From positions 1,064,001 to 1,128,000 of the forward strand of contig NZ_OY761823.1 in assembly GCF_963664965.1 (NCBI RefSeq): DNA of 64,000 nucleotides. Direction: 5' to 3'. Source of the stretch: an uncultured Pseudodesulfovibrio sp. Lineage in GTDB: Bacteria; Desulfobacterota; Desulfovibrionia; Desulfovibrionales; Desulfovibrionaceae. Positions 42,655 through 51,306 of this stretch are shown here, piece by piece. The first letter of the stretch is position 1, and each line of letters opens with the position of its first letter. The translations under genes and the position numbers were made by a program. The notes under the pieces were generated by a model. The model made no database searches. It was not told the origin of the DNA and saw only the letters and a list, made by a program, of their open reading frames with translations.

Positions 42655-44583
42655 ATGTACGAGAAATTACACAAATTCGAGCAATATCTTTTTGATTTCC
42701 TGTCGGTGATGATGGTCCTGTTCTATTCATGGTCCGCCATCTTCGAACCGGCAGCCACCCAGTATCACCGGGGCATTTACGTCATCATCACGTATGTCCT
42801 CGTTTTTCTTATCTACCAGTCGAAGCACCTGATCTTCAGGATATTCGATTATATCCTCATGGGGGCCTCGGTGGTCACCATCGGGTATTGGATCACGAAT
42901 TTCGAAGCCATCAACTACCGGACCGGCATTGAGACCGATTTGGACAAGTGGATGGCCATGGTCGGCGTCCTGCTCGGCGTGGAACTCGCCCGCCGTGTGG
43001 TGGGCAACGTCTTCGTCATCATCGGCGTGGCCATGCTGTTGTTCGGCATGTACGGCGAACACATGCCCGAGCTTGTCGCCCATGCGGGCGCGACCTTCCC
43101 GGAACTCTGCACGTCCATCTTCTACCGTTCCGACGGCGTGTTCGGCATCATGGCGAACGTCCTTGCCACCTATATTCTGCTCTTCGTGCTGTTCGGCGCG
43201 TTTCTGGAGCGGTGCGGCGCGCAGCGGTTTTTCATCGATTTCCCGCTGGCAGCAGTGGGGCACAAGGTCGGCGGTCCGGCCAAGGTGTCGGTCATCGCAT
43301 CCGGACTGTTCGGGTCCATCTCGGGTTCGGCCATCGCCAACACCGTGTCCACCGGCTCTTTCACCATTCCGATGATGAAAAAGGCCGGGTTCAAGCCCCA
43401 TGTGGCAGGCGGCATCGAACCAGCGGCATCCATCGGCGGCATGTTCATGCCCCCGATCATGGGCGCGGGCGGCTTCATCATGGCGGAAATGACGGGGCTG
43501 CCGTATTCGCATATCATGCTGGTCGCCATCTTTCCGGCGCTCATGTATTTCTTCTCGGTTTTCGTGATGGTTCATTTCGAAGCCAAGAAGGAGAACGTGG
43601 TCGGTGAGCGGTACAAGTACAGCGCCATGCAGATATTCAAGAAGGAGTGGCTCTACACCCTGCCGCTCATTTTCATCACCATCTTCATGCTCGCGGGCTA
43701 TTCCCCGGGCTATTCGGCCATTGTCGGCCTCGCCACCTGCATCGGCCTGTCGTTCAAGGACGAGGGAAACCGAATCGACCCGACCCTGCTCGCGGTCATG
43801 AGCTTCATGGTCCTATGTCCGTGGCTGGTCAAGCTTGTCGGTGTCGTGGGCGGCAAGGAAGCCACTGAAGCGGTCAAGCCGTTCCTCTCAGGTCGTATCC
43901 TGCTAGTTTACGGCATTGTCGCCTCGGCGGTCATTTTCTTTCTTCGCAGGCAGACGCTGGGCGGCATGAAAGGAGAAATGGGCGAATTCGTGAAGGCTGC
44001 ACGCATGGGCACCATCAACTCGCTCAAGATCGGCGCGACCGTCGGCGTCATCGGCATCATCATCGGCGTGCTGACGTATTCCGGTCTGGTGCTCACCTTT
44101 GCCGACATCGTCATCGAGCTGGCCCACGGCAATCTCGTCATGACCATCCTGCTCATCGCGCTGGCTTCGCTCATCCTCGGCATGGGCGTGCCGGTTACCG
44201 CGGCCTATCTCATTACGGCTGTGGTCGCGGTCCCGGCCCTGACGCATCTGGGCGTCAACGAGGTTGCGGCGCACATGATCGTGTACTGGCTGTCGCAGGA
44301 TTCCAACATCACGCCGCCGGTCTGCATCGCGGCTTTCGCCGGTGCGACCATTGCCAAGGCGAATATGTGGAAAACGGCGTTCACTTCATTCAAGTTCGCC
44401 AAGTTCCTGTACCTCGCCCCGTTCATGTTCGCGTACATCCCGGCCTTCTCGCTGAATGCATCGCCCATGAATATCGCCATGTGGTTCAGTGTCATAACCG
44501 TGACTGTGTTCATGTACTCATGGTTCCTCAGCGGAATCTGGTTCAGGCCGTTGAAGCGGATGATGGCAGGCTCGCTGGCGTAA
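42655..44583 (+). CDS. TRAP transporter fused permease (DctQ-DctM type)
   Basis: The 642-residue protein has about 16 hydrophobic helices. The first four form the small DctQ-like part, and the rest form the large permease (FGSISGSAIANTVSTGSF, IEPAASIGGMFMPPIMGAGG, LGMGVPVTAAYLITA, DSNITPPVCIAAF). Fused permeases are the usual partners of TAXI binding proteins. They use a sodium or proton gradient for uptake. The ATG at 42655 is the only plausible start, yet it lacks a clear Shine-Dalgarno sequence. A terminator follows the stop. Confidence 0.95.
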   Translation: MYEKLHKFEQYLFDFLSVMMVLFYSWSAIFEPAATQYHRGIYVIITYVLVFLIYQSKHLIFRIFDYILMGASVVTIGYWITNFEAINYRTGIETDLDKWMAMVGVLLGVELARRVVGNVFVIIGVAMLLFGMYGEHMPELVAHAGATFPELCTSIFYRSDGVFGIMANVLATYILLFVLFGAFLERCGAQRFFIDFPLAAVGHKVGGPAKVSVIASGLFGSISGSAIANTVSTGSFTIPMMKKAGFKPHVAGGIEPAASIGGMFMPPIMGAGGFIMAEMTGLPYSHIMLVAIFPALMYFFSVFVMVHFEAKKENVVGERYKYSAMQIFKKEWLYTLPLIFITIFMLAGYSPGYSAIVGLATCIGLSFKDEGNRIDPTLLAVMSFMVLCPWLVKLVGVVGGKEATEAVKPFLSGRILLVYGIVASAVIFFLRRQTLGGMKGEMGEFVKAARMGTINSLKIGATVGVIGIIIGVLTYSGLVLTFADIVIELAHGNLVMTILLIALASLILGMGVPVTAAYLITAVVAVPALTHLGVNEVAAHMIVYWLSQDSNITPPVCIAAFAGATIAKANMWKTAFTSFKFAKFLYLAPFMFAYIPAFSLNASPMNIAMWFSVITVTVFMYSWFLSGIWFRPLKRMMAGSLA

Positions 44584-44606
44584 GGCGACTTACTTGGAAT
44601 AACAGG

Positions 44607-44639
44607 CGGCCCGGAGAACGTATTCTCCGGGCCGTTTTT
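44607..44639 (+). terminator. Rho-independent terminator after the TRAP operon
   Basis: CGGCCCGGAGAA and TTCTCCGGGCCG form a perfect 12-bp stem followed by five T. Confidence 0.92.
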
Positions 44640-44706
44640 GTCTTTTGCGCCTGCACATTTTCGCACTTGCTTGCAATATTAACAGTGGCTTGCTAAACAG
44701 GGTTTC

Positions 44707-45219
44707 ATGAGATCTCCAGATTTTTTCAAGAAGAAGCGGCGTTCGTCTTTCGCGCAGTTTTCACGCGTGCTGGTCCTTGCCTTCCTGATGTGTGCAGTGG
44801 TTCCTTCTCCGGTTGCATCCGAGGTTATCGGAACCGTGGACACTGTTTTTCATATGTTTACCCGTGACGATGATATCGTGGTGGAGGCCTTTGACGATCC
44901 TGACGTATCAGGTGTGACCTGCTACTTGAGCCGTGCGCGCAAGGGCGGTGTCAAAGGCATGATCGGCGTTGCCGAGGATACTTCCGATGCCTCCATCGAG
45001 TGTATCGCCACCGGTCCGGTCAAGCTTTCCGACCGGGTCAAAAGCGGCAAGAAGGATGGCGATGTCGTCTTCAAGAAGGGGACGTCGCTGATATTCAAGT
45101 CGTTGCAGGTGGTGCGGTTTTACGACAAGAAACGCGACGTCCTTGTCTACCTCGTGTACAGTGACCGGGTTGTCGAGGGTTCGCCCAAGAACAGCGTGAC
45201 GTGTGTGAAGGTGAAATAA
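44707..45219 (+). CDS. CreA family protein
   Basis: The 170-residue product has an N-terminal signal segment (about residues 17-38). Its mature domain is typical of Cre[40 protein letters not shown] and [18 protein letters not shown]. CreA is widespread in proteobacteria as a periplasmic protein of undefined function. It is followed after 24 nt by a small Nif11-like gene on the same strand, which suggests co-transcription. Confidence 0.92.
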   Translation: MRSPDFFKKKRRSSFAQFSRVLVLAFLMCAVVPSPVASEVIGTVDTVFHMFTRDDDIVVEAFDDPDVSGVTCYLSRARKGGVKGMIGVAEDTSDASIECIATGPVKLSDRVKSGKKDGDVVFKKGTSLIFKSLQVVRFYDKKRDVLVYLVYSDRVVEGSPKNSVTCVKVK

Positions 45220-45243
45220 GGGGATTTCCAAGGGGAGTATGAC

Positions 45244-45438
45244 GTGAGTAAAAGTGAGATTGATCGATTGGTCGGGGATGTCATGAGCAACCCGACCATG
45301 ATGCAGGAGGCCATGACCCTCAAGGATCAGGCCGGTATGGAAAAGTTCATCTCGGCCAAGGGCTATGAATTGACAGAGGCGGAGGTCGCCGAAGTCTGGG
45401 CCATGGCTTCCAAGGTGATGGCCGGACAGGGGATGTGA
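45244..45438 (+). CDS. Nif11-like small protein, 64 aa
   Basis: A GTG start is supported by AAGGGGAG about 7 nt upstream; the nearby ATG at 45239 is out of frame. The product has the length and C-terminal pattern of Nif11 leader domains (FISAKGYELTEAEVAEVWAMA), helical with a conserved Gly-Tyr turn. Nif11 domains occur alone near nitrogen-fixation genes or as leader peptides of ribosomally made natural products. No maturation enzyme is adjacent. A terminator follows. Confidence 0.72.
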   Translation: MSKSEIDRLVGDVMSNPTMMQEAMTLKDQAGMEKFISAKGYELTEAEVAEVWAMASKVMAGQGM

Positions 45439-45508
45439 CAGGCCGGATGCCGAAGCCCGGATTCGAGATTGTCGGATACGGGTGCCCGGTGAATATGAAT
45501 TGATTGTC

Positions 45509-45552
45509 AGAGAGTCCCGCACTCCTTTAGGAGCGCGGGACTCTCTCTGTTT
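45509..45552. terminator. Bidirectional terminator
   Basis: AGAGAGTCCCGC (45509-45520) pairs with GCGGGACTCTCT (45535-45546), followed by a short T-run, between the convergent Nif11-like and antiporter genes. Confidence 0.85.
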
Positions 45553-45561
45553 TCGTAAGGC

Positions 45562-47178
45562 TCAGGATGCCGGTTCTTCCGGTTTTCTTGACTCAATGGC
45601 CGACAAATCAAGCGTGTTGCAGACGTGCGAACCGAGACCGATACCGGCTTCGCGAAAGACATTGAAGGATGTGTCCACGCCTGCTTCACGCAGGATTTCC
45701 AGTTCATCGTCAAACTGGGCCATGGCCGCGACAACGCCGGGAAAATTCCGTTCCTGCAACTTGTTTGCGACATGAATCTGTGCATTGAGATTCGGCAGGG
45801 TCAGGAGCACCAGTTTGATTTGGCCGCCCTGTTCCGGGAGTTTGCGCCAGAATTCCGGGTCCGTGACATCGGCAAGGCCCACCTGCCGTCCTTCTTCCTG
45901 ATGCTTGTCCACGGTTTCGGCGTTGAAGTCGATACCGAGCACGGTCGGGCCATACTTGTCCACGAGGTATTCGTATGCTCCGGTTCCGACCCGCCCCATT
46001 CCTATGACAGCCACCTGCCATGTGCCGGCTTCGTATGGTTCCTCGTCCGGGTGGCACTCGCCGGTTTCGCACCGTTTGAGTGCTTTTCGGACTTTGTCGA
46101 ACAAGGCGTCCGCCGTCCGGTTGAACGGCGCTGCCACCACAAAGGAAAAGGAGAGGGCCACGGCAATGGCAAGGAGCCAGTCCCGGCTGAGCCAGCCGTT
46201 GGCAACGGCAAGGCCGCCGACGATGAGGCCGAACTCGCTGTAGTTGGCGAGGTTGAATGCTGAGATGAACGAAGTGCGTGCCTTGAGGCGGAAGCGGGTG
46301 AATATCAGGAAGAACAATGCCACCTTGATGGGCAGCACGGCCAGCAGGATGAATGAGACACTGAGCACCTGCATGCTCGGCAGTCCAGCCAGACCGATTT
46401 CAAGGAAAAAGCCCACCAGCAGGAAGTCCTTGATGTTCATGAGCGACTCGGCAAGATCCCCGGCGCGCGGGTGGTTGGCCAGCAGCATGCCCATTATGAG
46501 CGCTCCCAGATCGGCTTTCAGCCCGACTGCGTCAAAAGCGGCCGCCCCGGCACAGAAAGCGAGGAAGAACCCGAACAGCACCTGTAGTTCGCCATGGCCG
46601 ATGCGGTCGAGGATTCGCATGAAAATCCACCGGGCTACCGGCAGCATTCCGAGCACCAGCAAGGCCCACGGTGTGGGCATCTTGCCCGTGGAAAAGGTCA
46701 GGAACAGGACCGCGAAAATGTCCTGAACGATGAGTACGCCGATGGCGGTGCGTCCGTTCAGGGCTTGGGAACGACCGCTTTCTTCCAGTATTTTCACGGC
46801 AAACACCGTGGAGGAAAAGCTGAGGGCAAAGGCGATGAGCAGCGCCGTTTGCAGGGACATGTCCGCGAAGAAGGACAGGCCTGCCGTTGAAAGCCCCATG
46901 AGTCCCACCGCGAAGATCGCCACGGTGACGAGCATGTGCAGGGTGGCTCCGCCCCATACTTCCGGGCGCAGCAGGCTCTTTATCTTGAGCTTCAGTCCGA
47001 TGGAGAAGAGCAGGATGGTGACACCGATATCGGCTATCTGCTGGATGGCCGGACCGGATTCGTATCCTTGGGTGCTGAGCGCGAAACCGGCCACGAGGTA
47101 TCCTACCAGCGGGGGCAGGTTGACCAGATTGGCAAGGTAGCCGCAGCCAAAGGCGAGAAGTATTACCAAGGGATCCAT
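45562..47178 (-). CDS. KefB-type cation:proton antiporter with TrkA-N domain
   Basis: The 538-residue protein has about 12 membrane helices of the CPA2 family (LPPLVGYLVAGFALS, FALSFSSTVFAVKILEESG, GALIMGMLLANHPRAGDLAE). A cytosolic Rossmann RCK/TrkA-N domain follows from about residue 390 (VAVIGMGRVGTGAYEYL). Such proteins exchange K+ or Na+ for protons, gated by nucleotide or thiol ligands. It is 12 nt downstream of a K+-channel gene, so the pair probably handles potassium homeostasis. Ion specificity is inferred. Confidence 0.92.
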   Translation of the reverse strand: MDPLVILLAFGCGYLANLVNLPPLVGYLVAGFALSTQGYESGPAIQQIADIGVTILLFSIGLKLKIKSLLRPEVWGGATLHMLVTVAIFAVGLMGLSTAGLSFFADMSLQTALLIAFALSFSSTVFAVKILEESGRSQALNGRTAIGVLIVQDIFAVLFLTFSTGKMPTPWALLVLGMLPVARWIFMRILDRIGHGELQVLFGFFLAFCAGAAAFDAVGLKADLGALIMGMLLANHPRAGDLAESLMNIKDFLLVGFFLEIGLAGLPSMQVLSVSFILLAVLPIKVALFFLIFTRFRLKARTSFISAFNLANYSEFGLIVGGLAVANGWLSRDWLLAIAVALSFSFVVAAPFNRTADALFDKVRKALKRCETGECHPDEEPYEAGTWQVAVIGMGRVGTGAYEYLVDKYGPTVLGIDFNAETVDKHQEEGRQVGLADVTDPEFWRKLPEQGGQIKLVLLTLPNLNAQIHVANKLQERNFPGVVAAMAQFDDELEILREAGVDTSFNVFREAGIGLGSHVCNTLDLSAIESRKPEEPAS

Positions 47179-47190
47179 GTCTCTCCCCTC

Positions 47191-47976
47191 TTATTGGTTT
47201 TCGATTTCGTCCTGTGTCCGGTTGACGCCGCGGGTGATGATGCCGACCATCAGGGCGAACATGATGTACCCGGCAAAGGTCTGGATGATGAGCAACAGTT
47301 TTCCGTCCCATGTCTGTGGCACGATGTCGCCGAAACCGAGCGTCGTCATCGTGACCACGGTGAAATAAAGCGAGTTGATGAAAAACTGTCCTTCGTTTGC
47401 GCCGAAGCCGAAAGGTGGCGGGGTGCCGATGAGCAGGTGTCCGACTTCGAGGGTTGCGTTGAGCAGGGTGAATCCGGCGATCATGGTCATGTAGATACGC
47501 ATGAGTTCGGCGACCTCGCCCCATGTGGCGTGGTTGCCCGGTTTGAGAATCCGAACCACGTCCTTGGCAAAGGCCTTGAAGTGCCAGATCAGGATTGCGA
47601 AGACCAGCAGGGTCAGCAGGACGACGCCTTCGTTGATCATGCCGAAAAGCACTTCAAAAGAGCCGCCGCAGAATCCGACGATGGCTCCGTATATGAAAAT
47701 TTCTTTGGGTTGTGTCCTGCGAAACAGGGATTTCCCCTTGGTGATTCGATGATTTCTGTGTGCGTGAAAGGCAAGGATGATGGCGGCGACAAGAAGTCCG
47801 TTCGAGAGGGCCAGCGTCACGTCGATCGGTTCAAAGACCTGATCGGTCATGGCGTTGAAAAAGTGTCCGGGGAGGATGGATGCCATGAGCAGGAGCGAGA
47901 CGACCCCAAGAAAAAAGCTGGGGACAAAGTGGGTAAAGACGACCTGCCAGAATTTTGGTTTGATGTCATATTTCAT
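47191..47976 (-). CDS. Two-pore-segment potassium channel family protein
   Basis: The 261-residue protein has about six hydrophobic segments. The last pair brackets a K+-selectivity filter, TMTTLGFGDIVPQ. I start at ATG 47976 (MKYDIKPKFW); an upstream in-frame TTG would add 13 residues, and neither has a strong ribosome site. No cytosolic RCK domain is attached; the downstream antiporter carries one. Gating is unknown. Confidence 0.88.
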   Translation of the reverse strand: MKYDIKPKFWQVVFTHFVPSFFLGVVSLLLMASILPGHFFNAMTDQVFEPIDVTLALSNGLLVAAIILAFHAHRNHRITKGKSLFRRTQPKEIFIYGAIVGFCGGSFEVLFGMINEGVVLLTLLVFAILIWHFKAFAKDVVRILKPGNHATWGEVAELMRIYMTMIAGFTLLNATLEVGHLLIGTPPPFGFGANEGQFFINSLYFTVVTMTTLGFGDIVPQTWDGKLLLIIQTFAGYIMFALMVGIITRGVNRTQDEIENQ

Positions 47977-48149
47977 ATAGCTTGAATTATTCGCATAGAA
48001 TCGAGATGGATGCAATGCGTGACGGCATGTTCACGGGGACTGCCGGGGGCCGGGGTGACCTGAAAAATATCCGAGCAATCAAGTCTGATAGTGGATACGG
48101 AATTCATATAGTATATTGAAATATCCGAGCCTGCGATTCGTTCCTACTC

Positions 48150-48178
48150 TTGACTATCTGCCGACTTTGGCTTAACAA
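48150..48178 (+). promoter_or_regulatory. Sigma-70 promoter of the ffh operon
   Basis: -35 TTGACT (48150-48155), a 17-nt spacer and -10 TAACAA (48173-48178). The ffh start is about 70 nt further on. This is the best promoter match in the window. Confidence 0.68.
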
Positions 48179-48249
48179 ACTCCCTCTTTGCCCGCGCTGG
48201 ACGGGACTTTTGCGCTTGGACGACGAATAATTTTAGGGAGATAGGACAC

Positions 48250-49794
48250 TTGTTCGAGAGCCTGCAAGATAGACTTGGCAATGCCTTTCAAAAATTCAAG
48301 GGCCAGAAGCAACTCACCGAAGACAATGTCAAGGAAGGGTTGCGTGAAGTACGCTTGGCGCTGCTTGAGGCAGATGTCAATTTCAAGGTCGTCAAGCAAT
48401 TCGTCGATCAGGTAAAGGGTCGCGCTCTTGGCGAAGAGGTCATGAAGGGCCTCGATCCGGGACAGCAGGTCGTGAAGATCGTCAACGAGGAGCTTATCGA
48501 ACTCCTCGGCGGCGAACAGCAGGATCTGGACCTCAAGGCCAAGCCGCTCAAGATGATGATGGTCGGCCTTCAGGGTTCCGGTAAGACCACCAGTTCGGGT
48601 AAGCTGTCGCTGTTCTTGCGCAAGAATCACGGCAAGAAGCCGTACCTTGTGCCCGCAGACGTTTACCGTCCTGCGGCCATCGATCAGCTCACCACGCTGG
48701 CGAAGCAACTCGACGTTCCTGTCTACCCGTCCACTCCGGACATGAATCCGGTGGATATCTGTCAGGACGCGTTGAAAAAGGCGGAAGAACTGGGTTGCGA
48801 TCTGGTGCTCTTCGATACCGCGGGTCGACTGCATATTGATGAAGCTCTCATGGATGAGCTTGTGAACATCAAGAACGCATGTCAGCCGCAGGAAATTTTG
48901 TTCGTGGCAGATGCCATGACAGGTCAGGACGCCGTCACCGTTGCCGATAGCTTCAATGAGAAGCTCGACATCACCGGTGTGGTTCTGACCAAGATGGACG
49001 GTGACGCCCGAGGCGGTGCCGCCCTGTCCATCAAGACCGTAACCGGCAAGTCGGTCAAGTTTGTCGGTGTCGGTGAAAAGCTTTCCGAATTGGAACTTTT
49101 CCATCCTGACCGCATCGCGTCGCGCATTCTCGGAATGGGTGACATGATGACCCTCATCGAAAAGGCCCAGACCGAAATCGATGAGGAAGAAGCGCAGGCC
49201 ATGGCCGAAAAAATGGCCAAGGCCGAATTTGACTTTGAAGACTTTCGCAGTCATATGCGTAAGATCAAGAAGCTCGGCAGCATGGAAGGGCTGCTCAAGA
49301 TGATACCCGGCATGGGCAACATCATGAAGCAGATGGGGCAGGAAGCCCTGCCCGAGGACGAGATGAAACGTACCGAAGCGATCATCTCTTCCATGACCAT
49401 GAAGGAGAGACGTCAGCCCAAGCTCATCAACCAGAGCCGCAAGGAACGCATTGCCAAGGGTTCCGGCGTGAAGGTTGCCGACGTGAACGCGCTCATCAAG
49501 AATTTCAAGCAGATGAGCAAGGTCATGCAGGCCATGATGGGTGGCGGCAAGGGCAAGAAGCAGAAGGGCTTGATGAACAAGCTCAAAGGCCTCACCGGCG
49601 GCGGAATGCCCGACATGAGCGCTCTGGGCGGCATGGAAGGCATGCCCGGAATGCCTCCGGGAATGGGCGGAATGCCCGGTATGCCCGGGATGGAAGAGGA
49701 AGGCGGCAAACGCGGCCTTTCCAAGAAGACTCTGAAAGCGCGTGCCAAGAAGAAAAACAAGAAAAAGCAGCGCAAGAAGAAGAAAAAGAAGTAG
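48250..49794 (+). CDS. ffh: Signal recognition particle protein
   Basis: Ffh is the GTPase that binds 4.5S RNA and signal sequences. The 514-residue protein has the N domain (1-85) and the G domain with VGLQGSGKTTSSGKL, DTAGRLHID and TKMDGDARGG. The methionine-rich M domain ends in a Met/Gly/Pro tract, and a very basic Lys tail closes the protein. The start is a TTG at 48250 with AGGGAG 9 nt upstream; no ATG or GTG fits the conserved N-terminus MFESLQDRLGNAF. It heads the ribosome-maturation operon that follows. Confidence 0.97.
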   Translation: MFESLQDRLGNAFQKFKGQKQLTEDNVKEGLREVRLALLEADVNFKVVKQFVDQVKGRALGEEVMKGLDPGQQVVKIVNEELIELLGGEQQDLDLKAKPLKMMMVGLQGSGKTTSSGKLSLFLRKNHGKKPYLVPADVYRPAAIDQLTTLAKQLDVPVYPSTPDMNPVDICQDALKKAEELGCDLVLFDTAGRLHIDEALMDELVNIKNACQPQEILFVADAMTGQDAVTVADSFNEKLDITGVVLTKMDGDARGGAALSIKTVTGKSVKFVGVGEKLSELELFHPDRIASRILGMGDMMTLIEKAQTEIDEEEAQAMAEKMAKAEFDFEDFRSHMRKIKKLGSMEGLLKMIPGMGNIMKQMGQEALPEDEMKRTEAIISSMTMKERRQPKLINQSRKERIAKGSGVKVADVNALIKNFKQMSKVMQAMMGGGKGKKQKGLMNKLKGLTGGGMPDMSALGGMEGMPGMPPGMGGMPGMPGMEEEGGKRGLSKKTLKARAKKKNKKKQRKKKKKK

Positions 49795-49884
49795 CGGACG
49801 AAAAGGCGGACAAAGTCTTTCACGAATATAATTGCCTTCACACGGGCAAAAACGTACAAACAAATTATTGGGGGTATAAGTACC

Positions 49885-50124
49885 ATGGCTATGAAAATCA
49901 GACTGACCCGTATGGGTTCCAAGAAGCGTCCCTTCTATCGTGTTGTGGCTCTCGACAGCGCAACTCGTCGCGACGGACGCCCCGTCGAATTCCTCGGATA
50001 CTACAATCCGATGACGGAGCCCAACGATATCCAGCTCGATATGGAAAAGATCGACAAGTGGCTCGAGCGCGGCGCTGAGCCGAGCAATACCGTTCGTTCC
50101 CTGCTGAAGAAAGCCGGCAAGTAG
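49885..50124 (+). CDS. rpsP: 30S ribosomal protein S16
   Basis: The 79-residue protein has the family signature [20 protein letters not shown] and the conserved LGYYNPM segment. It lies 90 nt after ffh and 84 nt before khpA, all on one strand in the order ffh-rpsP-khpA-rimM-trmD-rplS that is common in bacteria. No Shine-Dalgarno stronger than GGGGG about 13 nt upstream is seen. Confidence 0.98.
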   Translation: MAMKIRLTRMGSKKRPFYRVVALDSATRRDGRPVEFLGYYNPMTEPNDIQLDMEKIDKWLERGAEPSNTVRSLLKKAGK

Positions 50125-50208
50125 CACTGTGCTTCTGTAATCCGGATTTTCCGTTTGGCAGCTCAAGTTCAAGGCGCGGACGAAGCGCCTACACCGGAGG
50201 TAGACGTC

Positions 50209-50442
50209 ATGTTGAAAGAGATGATTGAGTACATTGCCAAGTCATTGGTGGACAACCCGGATGAAGTGCATGTGTCGGAAGTCGAAGGCGAACAGACTTC
50301 GGTCATCGAGCTCAAAGTGGCCAAGGAAGACCTCGGCAAGGTGATTGGCAAGCAGGGCCGTACAGCCCGCGCCATGCGTACTTTGCTGGGTGCCGCTTCC
50401 ACCAAGGCGCGCAAGCGTTCGGTCCTGGAAATTCTCGAATAA
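50209..50442 (+). CDS. khpA: KH-domain RNA-binding protein KhpA
   Basis: The 77-residue protein is a single KH domain, with the RNA-binding [18 protein letters not shown] loop. I chose the ATG at 50209 because GGAGG lies 8 nt upstream; an upstream in-frame extension has no such support. KhpA (YlqC) is a small RNA chaperone-like protein often encoded between rpsP and rimM, as here. Confidence 0.95.
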   Translation: MLKEMIEYIAKSLVDNPDEVHVSEVEGEQTSVIELKVAKEDLGKVIGKQGRTARAMRTLLGAASTKARKRSVLEILE

Positions 50443-50457
50443 AGCACTTTCAAGGCT

Positions 50458-51063
50458 ATGACACATAACCGCTCCAAGGGCTTTGTCGCCGTGGGCGGGG
50501 TAGTCAAACCGCACGGAATTCGCGGGGAGTTCTGCATTAAATCATATGCAGACTCCCCGTCGCTTTTCTCTCGCGTGGGTGCCCTGTTCCTTCAGGACGG
50601 CAGCAAATCACCGCAGCCATTCACTGTCCGCTCATGGCGTGAGCACAAGGGACTTATCCTCTTGAAGCTTCAAGGTGTTGATGATCGAAATCGCGCCGAG
50701 GAGATTCGGGGATGGACCGTGCTCGTGCACGAGGATGACCTGCCCGATCTGGAAGAAGGGGAACACTACCTCTACCAGATGATGGGCTGCCGCGTCGTGC
50801 TTGAGGATGGTACCGTCGTCGGTGTGCTTGAAAACTTTTTCGAGACCGCCGAGCAGGATACGTGGGTCATCGCCAGCGAAGAAGGCCGGGAAGTTCTGCT
50901 GCCCGCAGTGCCGGAATTCGTGGTAGACGTCGATCTCGACGCGGAAGTCATCACCATTGACCCGCCCGAAGGATTGCTCGACATCTACCTGAATCCCGAG
51001 CCGCCCAAGAAGAAAAAGAAGCGCAAGCGTCCTTCCGGTCGGCAGAAAGCCGAAGGGAAGTAG
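50458..51063 (+). CDS. rimM: Ribosome maturation factor RimM
   Basis: RimM assists 30S head assembly by binding S19. The 201-residue protein has the N-terminal domain (VAVGGVVKPHGIRGEFCIKS), the PRC barrel (YQMMGCRVVLEDGTVVG) and the conserved EVLLPAVPEFV. The C-terminus is extended by a Lys-rich tail (PPKKKKKRKRPSGRQK). A strong hairpin lies within the first third of the gene (50524-50558). Two repeat copies separate it from trmD by 243 nt. Confidence 0.96.
   Translation: MTHNRSKGFVAVGGVVKPHGIRGEFCIKSYADSPSLFSRVGALFLQDGSKSPQPFTVRSWREHKGLILLKLQGVDDRNRAEEIRGWTVLVHEDDLPDLEEGEHYLYQMMGCRVVLEDGTVVGVLENFFETAEQDTWVIASEEGREVLLPAVPEFVVDVDLDAEVITIDPPEGLLDIYLNPEPPKKKKKRKRPSGRQKAEGK
50524..50558 (+). 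promoter_or_regulatory. Intragenic hairpin early in rimM
   Basis: GGGGAGTTCTGCAT (50524-50537) pairs with ATGCAGACTCCCC (50546-50558) with one bulged T, about 66 nt into the gene. T-rich sequence follows within a few bases. It could lower rimM translation or attenuate transcription relative to rpsP. Confidence 0.55.
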
Positions 51064-51066
51064 GGA

Positions 51067-51140
51067 GCGTCTCCGACGGCCTAAGAACCTTTCGAGAAAG
51101 GTTCTTAGGGATCTCCAAAGCTTTTTGGTTCGCTTCGCGG
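51067..51140 (-). repeat. Modular palindromic repeat, copy g (class I, paired with h)
   Basis: On the minus strand: a CGCGAAGCG distal box, AAAAAGCTTTGGAGATC, hairpin CCTAAGAACCTTT-CTCG-AAAGGTTCTTAGG (51080-51109), and GCCGTCGGAGACGC 3 nt after the rimM stop. Its distal end faces copy h across 46 nt. Confidence 0.82.
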
Positions 51141-51186
51141 GTGTGTGCGAACGTGAGCAGGTGTGCTCCTTTATTTAAACAACTTT

Positions 51187-51284
51187 GCGCCGATAGGCGC
51201 AGAATGGGATTCTTAAGGGTATAGCCCTTAAGCCGCCGGAGGCGAAGTCACCTGACAATCGCGCCGTAGGCGCATCCCACCCTG
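51187..51284 (+). repeat. Modular palindromic repeat, copy h (class II, paired with g)
   Basis: GCGCCGATAGGCGC, linker AGAATGGGATT, hairpin CTTAAGGG-TATAG-CCCTTAAG (51212-51232), CCGCCGGAGGCG, tail AAGTCACCTGACAATCGC, GCGCCGTAGGCGC and ATCCCACCCTG. The tail end is 22 nt from the trmD start. ATGGGAT and ATCCCA at the two sides form an outer inverted repeat. Confidence 0.82.
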
Positions 51285-51306
51285 ATTGAAAAAAATGAGC
51301 GGACAA

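Noticed and set aside
48172-50172. 666-codon open frame on the minus strand over ffh and rpsP
   Set aside because: It is antisense to strongly conserved genes and resembles no protein family.
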